From the NCBI RefSeq assembly GCF_011059105.1, contig NZ_JAALLS010000025.1, positions 10,192 to 66,176 of the forward strand: a stretch of DNA of 55,985 nt, given 5' to 3'. Positions 1-6,906 of this stretch are shown piece by piece. Position 1 is the stretch's first letter. The number at the start of each line of letters is the position of its first letter. Below the pieces are notes generated by a model that was not told the origin of the DNA, made no database searches, and saw only the letters and a program-made list of their open reading frames with translations. Source of the DNA: Fodinibius halophilus (lineage in GTDB: Bacteria > Bacteroidota > Rhodothermia > Balneolales > Balneolaceae). The position numbers and the translations under genes were made by a program.

Positions 1-21
1 AGAGGGTCGACTACGCTAAAG

Positions 22-270
22 CTACGTCGACTGCAAGATTCGTTTCATAAGCACCGATCGACCTGATCCCGTCTTAAAGTACTTTTCCAGTTCCCGGGCT
101 TGCCTTTTGGTCTGAACAGCTACATATGCCTCGAGCGTAAAAGGAGCATAATGTTTCGTAGATTGGACGCTCTCTGCATTATGAGCTGCAAATCGCTCTT
201 TTAACTCTTTTGTATAACCGATGTATCGCCAATCTCTATTTTTGCTTTTCAATATATATACGTAATACAT
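22..270 (-). CDS. GIY-YIG domain protein (UPF0213/YhbQ-like)
   Basis: Small 82-residue protein made almost entirely of one GIY-YIG nuclease fold. The N-terminal YYVYIL and RYIGYT segments are the GIY and YIG strands, R26 in KERFAAHN is at the place of the catalytic arginine, and E61 in RELEKYF is the likely metal ligand. The C-terminus (KTGSGRS) is typical of the short stand-alone family common in Bacteroidota. These proteins are predicted DNA nucleases of unknown cellular role. It lies just downstream of tRNA-Ser on the same strand, separated by a long hairpin. Family assignment is firm; whether it is an active nuclease is not known. Confidence 0.85.
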   Translation of the reverse strand: MYYVYILKSKNRDWRYIGYTKELKERFAAHNAESVQSTKHYAPFTLEAYVAVQTKRQARELEKYFKTGSGRSVLMKRILQST

Positions 271-296
271 ACTCTCTTTTCTCTTGAAATAACAAA

Positions 297-336
297 GGCT
301 TCGCTAAACAAGCATAAGAGCTTGCTCAACGAAGCC
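297..336 (-). terminator. long hairpin after tRNA-Ser, probable terminator
   Basis: Interrupted perfect palindrome: outer 7-bp stem GGCTTCG/CGAAGCC, a symmetric 5x5 internal loop, inner 5-bp stem CAAGC/GCTTG and a 6-nt loop. On the minus strand it lies about 47 nt past the tRNA and is followed by TTTGTTATTT, so it could end the tRNA transcript. The T tract is interrupted, so termination is an inference. It could also be a repeat tied to the GIY-YIG gene. Confidence 0.45.
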
Positions 337-382
337 GTCTGGATCCACAGAAGTTTTATGCGCAGTGGGTGGCGCAGTTGAG

Positions 383-471
383 CGGAGAGAGAGGGATTCG
401 AACCCTCGATACCCCGTTGGGGGTATACTCCCTTAGCAGGGGAGCGCTTTCGACCACTCAGCCACCTCTCC
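383..471 (-). tRNA. tRNA-Ser (anticodon GCU)
   Basis: Read on the minus strand it forms a full class II cloverleaf. The acceptor stem is GGAGAGG paired with TCTCTCC (one G-U), the anticodon arm is CTCCC-CTGCTAA-GGGAG giving anticodon GCU (reads AGC/AGU), a long variable arm follows, and the T arm is GAGGG-TTCGAAT-CCCTC. The discriminator is G, as expected for serine tRNA. CCA is not encoded. It is the only tRNA found in the window. Confidence 0.95.
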
Positions 472-482
472 AAGTGAAGTCG

Positions 483-513
483 CAAATATAAGCTGCTTTG
501 CAATCCTTATCAA
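483..513 (-). promoter_or_regulatory. Bacteroidota-type promoter for tRNA-Ser
   Basis: On the minus strand a TTG (513-511), exactly 20 nt, then TATATTTG (490-483) match the Bacteroidota primary-sigma consensus TTG-N19-21-TAnnTTTG. The predicted start point falls a few bases before the tRNA 5' end at 471. This is one of the clearest promoters in the window. Confidence 0.65.
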
Positions 514-528
514 TAAAAAATATAAATA

Positions 529-1101
529 TTATTCATTTTCTTGGTCTTCTTCGTCCAGGATATAAATCTGGGCTAAGTTTCGACCTTCCTGGGCATAATC
601 CAACCCATACCCCAATACAAAAAGGGTGGGAATTTTAAACCCTACATAATCCAGCTGTACTTCGTGATGAGTAGCTTCGGTTTTGTGGAGCAATGTAACC
701 GTGGCAATGGATTCGGGATTTTTCTTCTCCAGTTTATCCAACAAATAATTCATTGACAGCCCGGTGTCAACAATATCTTCAACAAGAATCACATTACGAC
801 CTTCAATATCAGCATCAATATCTTTGAGATCCGTCACTTCTCCCGAGGATACTTTTTCATCACCATAACTGCTGAGCTTCAAAAAGTCGACCTCGCATGG
901 GATCTCTACCGAGCGCATCAAATCTGACAGAAAAATATAGGCCCCATTCAACACCCCTATAAAAATTGGGTTTTGGCCCTCATACTTTTCTGATAGTTCT
1001 TTACCCAATTCGGCAATGCGTTCTTCGAGCTCCTCCTCTGTAAGATAAATGCTGAAAGTTTCACCGTTGCACTGAACCGTTTCGGGCTTATAAAGCGACA
1101 T
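529..1101 (-). CDS. hpt: hypoxanthine phosphoribosyltransferase
   Basis: Purine salvage enzyme that transfers ribose-5-phosphate from PRPP to hypoxanthine (and usually guanine) to make IMP/GMP in the cytosol. At 190 residues it has the normal family length. The PRPP-binding segment VILVEDIVDTG is at about 104-114, the flexible-loop SSYG at 77-80, and the purine-binding C-terminal FVLGYGLDYAQEGRNL at 161-176. It starts 5 nt after the tilS stop, so the two are co-transcribed; tilS-hpt adjacency is also common in other bacterial phyla. It is the last gene of the six-gene minus-strand run that begins with ptsH. Confidence 0.95.
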   Translation of the reverse strand: MSLYKPETVQCNGETFSIYLTEEELEERIAELGKELSEKYEGQNPIFIGVLNGAYIFLSDLMRSVEIPCEVDFLKLSSYGDEKVSSGEVTDLKDIDADIEGRNVILVEDIVDTGLSMNYLLDKLEKKNPESIATVTLLHKTEATHHEVQLDYVGFKIPTLFVLGYGLDYAQEGRNLAQIYILDEEDQENE

Positions 1102-1106
1102 GTATA

Positions 1107-2492
1107 CTACGTTCGATTAGTTATTAACAGGCATTGCTTCGTATCAGCTTCACATTTGAACTGTTCTGAAACTGTGCCTGTTGCTGATTGTTTTTTAATT
1201 GGCGTAAAGATAAGGGCACAGATTGTTTCTTCAAAAGATTCAACTACAATTGCCTGGTTCTTCTTTGAAGCCCTCACTTTTCGGTTAGTCAGATGGTCTG
1301 CCACCTTTTGATGCCCGCTCATCCCCAAGGGTTGTAGAACATCGCCCGGCTGCCAGCGGCGAATGGTTATTGGCCACTGTATTTTATCGGCATCCAAATA
1401 TAAACCCTCTTTAAAATCGCGATCTATATCAACTGTAATTTGTAGAGAAATATTAGCATGAATATACGGCCCATCCGCTAAGGTATTTTTGTGCAAGGTG
1501 ATAGTGCTAAACAGTTCTTCACTGGTACTGTTTAGCACATAATAACTGCGATCCCGAAAAATTGAATACTGTGGTGTGAGTTCAAGCTCTTTGCCCGTCT
1601 GCAAATCTGCCAACTCTTCTACCCTGCTTAAACTTTGTCGTGATACTTGTACTCCCGGATCTTGTTTTTTCAACAAGTATAGAATTACTGCTCTCTGAAG
1701 TCCAGCATCAAGTGAGTGGAAACCCTGTTCTCGAATCCCCTTATCATCTGTAATCCTATCGGCAATCCAGGCAATAGACTGCTCATAATTATCTGCTTCT
1801 TCACTGATACGCAGCACATTCTTTTTCCAACCCGGGAAAAAGTTATCCAACTTCTTAAGCCATTTATTACGAAGAAGATTTCGGGCAAAATTGGTGTCCA
1901 AATTGGATTGATCTGTTCGATATGGGATAGCACATTTATCGGCATACTCTTCAATCTCACTTCTGGAAAAATTCAGCAGTGGACGGAACAGCTTCCCATT
2001 CCAAGGCTCCATCCCGGTCCAGCTGGCTAAACCGGCACCTCTGAAGATCTTTTGCAAGATGGTTTCTACCTGGTCATCTTCGTGATGAGCAACAGCAATG
2101 CCATCAGCATCATATTCATTATATAGTCCTTCAAATACACGGTACCGCAGGTTGCGAGCCCATTGTTGAAAATTTTCACCTTGGCCATTAGCAGGGTCGG
2201 CATTGACGGTATGGCATTTATAGCCCCATTCAAAAGCCATTTGTTCAACAAGTTCAGCATCTTTGTCGGACTCCTTTCCTCGCTTCTGGTAGTTGATATG
2301 AGAAACCAAAGCCTCTATCCCCAGCCTTTTGAACAGATAAAGCAAACACATAGAGTCTACCCCGCCACTAACAGCAACGATAAAAAATGGGGATGAGGGG
2401 TCACCACAATGACGTACAACCTGGCGGCGGACCTCTTTTTCAATCGGTAATAAGTCGGATCTGCTCATAAGAAAACGATTCAATTCCGCCAT
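1107..2492 (-). CDS. tilS: tRNA(Ile)-lysidine synthase TilS
   Basis: ATP-dependent enzyme that converts C34 of the tRNA-Ile CAU anticodon to lysidine, so that it reads AUA. The N-terminal PP-loop SGGVDS is at 42-47, and the family segment HHEDDQVET, followed by RGAGLASWTGM, lies in the middle of the catalytic domain. The C-terminal part with RRWQPGDVLQPLGM belongs to the TilS C-terminal domain. Length 461 aa is typical. The first ATG overlaps the end of birA by 53 nt; a second ATG at 2468 would shorten the overlap to 29 nt. Tight packing supports co-transcription with birA and hpt. Essential in most bacteria. Confidence 0.93.
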   Translation of the reverse strand: MAELNRFLMSRSDLLPIEKEVRRQVVRHCGDPSSPFFIVAVSGGVDSMCLLYLFKRLGIEALVSHINYQKRGKESDKDAELVEQMAFEWGYKCHTVNADPANGQGENFQQWARNLRYRVFEGLYNEYDADGIAVAHHEDDQVETILQKIFRGAGLASWTGMEPWNGKLFRPLLNFSRSEIEEYADKCAIPYRTDQSNLDTNFARNLLRNKWLKKLDNFFPGWKKNVLRISEEADNYEQSIAWIADRITDDKGIREQGFHSLDAGLQRAVILYLLKKQDPGVQVSRQSLSRVEELADLQTGKELELTPQYSIFRDRSYYVLNSTSEELFSTITLHKNTLADGPYIHANISLQITVDIDRDFKEGLYLDADKIQWPITIRRWQPGDVLQPLGMSGHQKVADHLTNRKVRASKKNQAIVVESFEETICALIFTPIKKQSATGTVSEQFKCEADTKQCLLITNRT

Positions 2493-3234
2493 CTTGGTTT
2501 AACATTAACAGCTGTCCCTTCTCGTTGATACCCAGCATTTTAAAGGTATTCTTTTTCAATTCCCCATTTACCTTCAATCCTACCCACTGCCCGTACCCCA
2601 CGATATTCCGGTTTATTCCTTTTATTAAAGCGCGATGCTGACGCTGCCACAGATTATATTTATACTCTATACGACGAAGCAGGTTACTTAGCAATGGTTC
2701 GCGCTCAACACTATGCCCCTTCTTAAGCTGAACAGAAGTAGCCTCGGATGAAATACCCGGTGAAAAGGAGGTCTGATTAACATTCATCCCAATACCTATG
2801 ACCAGGCGATCTAATTTATTTCCGGCAAACATGGTCTCTGTTAGTAACCCAGCTACTTTTTTACCATTTAGCAATACATCATTGGGCCATTTAATACAAA
2901 CCTGCGGATCATTAAAAATTTCTTGAAGCTGGTCAACAATTGCTAATGCACATGCTAATGTAAGTACATGAAACCGTTCTCGTGCCTGTGGCTTAAAAAC
3001 GAGTGAAAATGTTAAGTTCTGTCCCGATTCCGATTCCCATTCACGCTCATACTGCCCACGGCCTTGCGTTTGATTATCCGTAACACAAAGCATACCATGG
3101 TCAATTTTGTCGGCTGGTAATGATTTCACATACGAATTTGTGGATTCCAGCTCCTCAAAGTAGGTCAAACTTTGACCTATCCACTGGGTCGTCAACTTTT
3201 GTTGAAAGGCAGAAGTATCAAATTGAGTACTCAA
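2440..3234 (-). CDS. birA: biotin--[acetyl-CoA-carboxylase] ligase (monofunctional BirA)
   Basis: Attaches biotin to the biotin carboxyl carrier protein through biotinyl-AMP. The protein (264 aa) begins directly with the catalytic domain: GRGQYEREW at 58-66 is the biotinyl-AMP loop, KWPNDV at 115-120 and NGKKVAGLL at 123-131 complete the active site. There is no N-terminal helix-turn-helix, so it is a group I ligase without the biotin-operon repressor function of the E. coli enzyme. It sits between the sugar isomerase gene (28-nt gap) and tilS (overlap) in the minus-strand operon. Confidence 0.92.
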   Translation of the reverse strand: MSTQFDTSAFQQKLTTQWIGQSLTYFEELESTNSYVKSLPADKIDHGMLCVTDNQTQGRGQYEREWESESGQNLTFSLVFKPQARERFHVLTLACALAIVDQLQEIFNDPQVCIKWPNDVLLNGKKVAGLLTETMFAGNKLDRLVIGIGMNVNQTSFSPGISSEATSVQLKKGHSVEREPLLSNLLRRIEYKYNLWQRQHRALIKGINRNIVGYGQWVGLKVNGELKKNTFKMLGINEKGQLLMLNQDGGIESFSYEQIRLITD

Positions 3235-3262
3235 AATGAGTTATGATAAAACGTTATAAAAT

Positions 3263-4306
3263 TTACGCTTCAGATAATTTGCTTTTTAATAGATCAATTT
3301 TTGTTACCGGCGTTGGATCAATATTACTAAGCATAGCCAAATAAAAGCTGGTCCAGTCGGCCATCTGGATAAGAGAAAAGATTCTGCTTAGGTAGTTAGG
3401 GCCTCGTGAATTAATAATATGCAACGATGCCGTTTGATCTTCAATAAGCTCTTCTACAATCTGCATCCTCCGCTGTACACGAGGACTGTCATCTTTATCC
3501 TTTAATATAATTACCGATAGGCGTCCGGTTAGATGGACTACCCGCTCCCATCCTACAATTTCGTTATGCGTCATTTCGGGCAATGTATTGCTATAGGCCA
3601 GCGTTTTGGCATTCTGTTGAAACTGATTTTGCCACCACAGGCATACCGGTTGCAAGGTCACTGCATCTGAATAAAAAATGGGCAAGGTATCCTTAATATC
3701 GTGTGCCAGATTTAGTGCCTCATTGTCCTCGGGATTAGAGTACAATTCATTTTCATCCGCCAAAAATTGCTGCGTCTCATTCAGTATCTGCTCACTCTCA
3801 TTAATTATTCCCAAATACTGCATTATGCGATACAGGGGAATAAAGATATATCCAATCGCTGTGCGAGACTCCACCCCACCGGGAAGCTTAATATAATCAA
3901 TATCTTCTTTGGCAGCTTTCAACATCAATTCGCCACCCGAGGTTACCACAATAGATTGGGCTCCCTTATCACGTGCCGCAACTAATGCCGTGAGTGTTTC
4001 TTCGGTATTACCGGAAAAGCTACAGGCAACGACTAATGTATTTTCATCAACCCAACCGGGAATTTTGTAATGGCGGGTTATTTCTACCGGATAAGGACAC
4101 TCATCATAAACGTAAGCCTGAATTAGCTCTCCGCCCGAGGCTGAACCGCCCATCCCAACAAAGCACAGTTTATCTATCCGTTCTTTATCAATGGTAAATT
4201 CGATATTCGCTGTTAAATCAACAGCCTCCTGCCATTGTCTTGGAAAGTCAACCAGCTTTTGCCACATATCTTGGCTATCCAGCGACTGGATATGCTTTTT
4301 ATCCAT
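3263..4306 (-). CDS. bifunctional phosphoglucose/phosphomannose isomerase
   Basis: SIS-domain sugar isomerase of the PGI/PMI type, interconverting glucose-6-P or mannose-6-P with fructose-6-P. The first SIS domain contains GMGGSASGGE (51-60) and CSFSGNTEETL (95-105), which bind the sugar phosphate. The catalytic segment LPEMTHNEIVGW (242-253) holds the Glu and His expected in this family. Length 347 aa fits. It follows ptsI after 19 nt, linking PTS proteins with hexose-phosphate metabolism, and could also feed mannose-derived sugars to the polysaccharide genes downstream. Whether both activities exist is family knowledge, not visible here. Confidence 0.9.
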   Translation of the reverse strand: MDKKHIQSLDSQDMWQKLVDFPRQWQEAVDLTANIEFTIDKERIDKLCFVGMGGSASGGELIQAYVYDECPYPVEITRHYKIPGWVDENTLVVACSFSGNTEETLTALVAARDKGAQSIVVTSGGELMLKAAKEDIDYIKLPGGVESRTAIGYIFIPLYRIMQYLGIINESEQILNETQQFLADENELYSNPEDNEALNLAHDIKDTLPIFYSDAVTLQPVCLWWQNQFQQNAKTLAYSNTLPEMTHNEIVGWERVVHLTGRLSVIILKDKDDSPRVQRRMQIVEELIEDQTASLHIINSRGPNYLSRIFSLIQMADWTSFYLAMLSNIDPTPVTKIDLLKSKLSEA

Positions 4307-4325
4307 ATACTTTATCTAACTCTTT

Positions 4326-6017
4326 TTAAATACTGTTCCAATTAGAAAATAATTCATTAACGTGCCCAATTGTTTGAGCATCTAACACATTTTGGGCTAA
4401 CTCATGTAGTTCCGATGACTCATGAGACCGAAGAGCTTTTTTGACAGCAGGTAGAGCCGCCGCATTCATACTTAAATCATCAATGCCCATTCCCACCAGA
4501 CAACAAGCAGAAACAGGATCAGAAGCCAGCTCGCCACAAATACTTAAAGGGATACTTTCTTTTTGAGCAGCCTGCGATACCCGGTTGATGAGTTTCCACA
4601 CAGCAGGATGACGCTGATCATATAGTTTTGAAATGCGTTCATTTCCGCGATCTACAGCCAGCAAATATTGGGTTAAATCGTTGGTTCCGATGCTCATAAA
4701 ATCAACATGCTGAGCAAAAAAATCAGCCTGCAGTGCAACATTGGGAACTTCCACCATTATTCCCAACTCAATATCTTTGTCAGGCTCAACACCATTTTCG
4801 GAAAGTTCTTCTTGGGCAGCGTCCAACAGAGCACGAACCCTGCTAATATGCTCTATTGTTGAAACCATGGGGATTAAAATGCGCACCCGGCCTTTAAATT
4901 CAGCAGCTGCCTTACAGATTGCTTTAAGTTGTTGCTCTAAAAGCTCCTCTTGATCCAGCAGCATCCGTATGCCTCTCCACCCCAGAAAAGGATTTTGCTC
5001 CAAACTACTATTATCGAGTACTTTATCACCCCCCGCGTCAAATAGTCGAATAACTACCGGATGAGGGGCCGTATTTTCCAGCATTTTTATATAAAAGGAT
5101 TCCTGCTCATCAACATTTTTAAACTGTTGATTCCGCAAATAGATTGATTCGGTACGTAACAATCCAATACCTTCGGCACAATATTTTTCAACAGCCTCTA
5201 ACTCTTCGACAAACTCAATATTTGCACGTAAAGAAAACGAGATTCCATCTTTTGTTTTATTGGGATGTTGGCAGATCTTTTTTGCATCCCGAAGTATCTT
5301 CTGATAATCATCAATCTGCTTGCGATACCTTTCTTGGGTATCCCCATCGGGATTAACGATAACCTTTCCCAGCCTGCCATCCACAACCACCTGGTCATCC
5401 CCGGTAATTTTTGATGTTCCCTCTTGGGTTCCCAGAACTGTTGGCAGCCCCATAGAACGAGCAATAATTGCAGCATGTGAATTAACACCCCCTCTATCCA
5501 TGACAATCCCTTTTACCCCCTGATCGGCGAACTCAATAACCTCACGGGGACTTAACTCATTTGCAATAACGATAGCTCCTTCAGCCACATCATGGGCGTC
5601 ATAATTATGCAATACCTGGATAAGGCGATCTCTGATATCGGTAATATCAACAGAGCGGTCTTCGGCCTGGTTTTGTTTCAGAATACGCAGGTAGGTCTCA
5701 AAAACGGAATCTACAGCCGCATCAGCCGTTAAGTTTTCATCAATAATTTTCTGTTTAACCTGCTTATTCAGCTCCGGATCTTTAATTACTTCAACCTGCA
5801 TCCGCACAAGCTCTTCCGTATTCGCCTCGTCCTGTTCGCTCAGAATCTGATTAAGTTCATTTTCAACTTTTGTGCGAGCCTGTTGAAATTCATCCAGCTG
5901 ATACTGGATCTGTCCATCAGTGACAAAGGTCTCAGATACCGATGGAAGACGACGCTTATACGTACTGGCCTTACCAATAACAATGCCCGGTGCTCCCGGC
6001 GCTCCAGACAACATCAT
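4326..6017 (-). CDS. ptsI: phosphoenolpyruvate-protein phosphotransferase (Enzyme I)
   Basis: General PTS enzyme that takes phosphate from PEP and passes it to HPr. Full length (563 aa; E. coli EI has 575). The HPr-interacting N-terminal half carries the phosphorylated histidine H181 in GGVNSHAAIIARSMG. The PEP-binding TIM barrel includes LLRTESIYL, MSIGTNDLTQYLLAVDR and the cysteine acid/base segment LSICGELASDP. It lacks an N-terminal GAF domain, so it is EI rather than PtsP. It lies 12 nt after ptsH. No sugar EIIBC gene is in the window; candidate EIIA partners are the permease fusions at 22.7-27.1 kb. Confidence 0.95.
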   Translation of the reverse strand: MMLSGAPGAPGIVIGKASTYKRRLPSVSETFVTDGQIQYQLDEFQQARTKVENELNQILSEQDEANTEELVRMQVEVIKDPELNKQVKQKIIDENLTADAAVDSVFETYLRILKQNQAEDRSVDITDIRDRLIQVLHNYDAHDVAEGAIVIANELSPREVIEFADQGVKGIVMDRGGVNSHAAIIARSMGLPTVLGTQEGTSKITGDDQVVVDGRLGKVIVNPDGDTQERYRKQIDDYQKILRDAKKICQHPNKTKDGISFSLRANIEFVEELEAVEKYCAEGIGLLRTESIYLRNQQFKNVDEQESFYIKMLENTAPHPVVIRLFDAGGDKVLDNSSLEQNPFLGWRGIRMLLDQEELLEQQLKAICKAAAEFKGRVRILIPMVSTIEHISRVRALLDAAQEELSENGVEPDKDIELGIMVEVPNVALQADFFAQHVDFMSIGTNDLTQYLLAVDRGNERISKLYDQRHPAVWKLINRVSQAAQKESIPLSICGELASDPVSACCLVGMGIDDLSMNAAALPAVKKALRSHESSELHELAQNVLDAQTIGHVNELFSNWNSI

Positions 6018-6029
6018 TTCCTAGTATTT

Positions 6030-6314
6030 TTACTGTTCATCTTCTTCATAAACTTCACCAAAACCGCTGTCTATGAGTTCAACAATCGCTTCTAGTGCTT
6101 CTTCTTCATCTTCGCCGTCGAGTTCCAGTTCAAGTTCTGCTCCTTTTTCTGCAGCCAGGGTCATAACCCCCAAAATACTTTTCCCATTTACTTTATAGCC
6201 ATACATATGGATATAAAAGTCAGATTCATATTTCGAAGCCAACTTTACCATAGCGGCTGCAGGTCGGGCATGCAGACCGGCATCATTAACAATAGTAACG
6301 TTCTTTTTTATCAT
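6030..6314 (-). CDS. ptsH: phosphocarrier protein HPr
   Basis: Small PTS phosphocarrier (94 aa) accepting phosphate from Enzyme I. H15 in GLHARPA is the active site. S46 in NGKSILGV matches the HPr-kinase site of Gram-positive-type HPr, so regulation by an HPr kinase elsewhere is possible. The C-terminus is extended by a very acidic tail (EVYEEDEQ) compared with the usual 85-88 residues. First gene of the operon ptsH-ptsI-isomerase-birA-tilS-hpt; its promoter should lie in the 202-nt divergent gap before gatC. Confidence 0.93.
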   Translation of the reverse strand: MIKKNVTIVNDAGLHARPAAAMVKLASKYESDFYIHMYGYKVNGKSILGVMTLAAEKGAELELELDGEDEEEALEAIVELIDSGFGEVYEEDEQ

Positions 6315-6440
6315 CCTATAAAATTCTTTAATTGAGGCTTAAGATGCCAATTATTGCCGTAACTATCCACAACTGTTACATGAAAATCCTACCACTATAC
6401 CGGCAATATTAGGTATTAAAAACTATTGCGAAGTTGCCCA

Positions 6441-6454
6441 TGACAATATTGTCA
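6441..6454. promoter_or_regulatory. 14-bp perfect palindrome between ptsH and gatC
   Basis: TGACAATATTGTCA is a perfect dyad, 127 nt upstream of ptsH and 63 nt upstream of gatC in their shared divergent promoter region. A perfect palindrome of this size in such a place is a plausible repressor or activator site. The binding protein cannot be named from sequence. No Bacteroidota -7 box was found on either strand of the gap. Confidence 0.35.
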
Positions 6455-6516
6455 ACTGTTCTGCTGATTTCTTAAATTGTTGCTCATTTTGAACTCCTAT
6501 TAAAAAAATATCTTCC

Positions 6517-6804
6517 ATGTCCGTAACGAAAAAAGATGTTGATTACGTTGCAGATCTTGCGCGTCTAGAACTAACTGAAGAGGAAACCGAATCGCTGGCA
6601 GGAGATATGAACCAGATTCTTGATCATATCGCTACCCTTGAAGAGGTTGATACTTCTGATGTAGAACCCCTGGAACATGTTATTGACCTGGAGTACCGAC
6701 TTCGTGATGACAAAGCTGAAGAACCGTTATCTCACGACGATGCTCTTAAAAATGCTCCTGATGCCGACTCTGACTATTTCCGAGTTCCACGAGTTATCGA
6801 TTAA
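6517..6804 (+). CDS. gatC: Asp-tRNA(Asn)/Glu-tRNA(Gln) amidotransferase subunit C
   Basis: GatC stabilises the GatA-GatB complex that amidates mischarged Glu-tRNA(Gln) or Asp-tRNA(Asn). The 95-aa protein shows the family layout: VDYVADLARLELTEEE near the N-terminus, the LDHIATLEEVDTSDVEPLEHV centre and a C-terminal DYFRVPRVID. It stands alone here; gatA and gatB are not adjacent, which is common in this phylum. It is transcribed away from ptsH. Confidence 0.93.
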   Translation: MSVTKKDVDYVADLARLELTEEETESLAGDMNQILDHIATLEEVDTSDVEPLEHVIDLEYRLRDDKAEEPLSHDDALKNAPDADSDYFRVPRVID

Positions 6805-6906
6805 ATACCTCTTATATAATCAAAAGGGGTATAACTGAGATCAGCCAACTTCAATTCGGCATACTACCGGTTTTAAAAAAACACGTTCATTTAACCTCTT
6901 GCTACT

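Noticed and set aside
249-503. Open frame over the tRNA-Ser gene
   Set aside because: It runs through the complete tRNA and its promoter and produces no recognisable protein.
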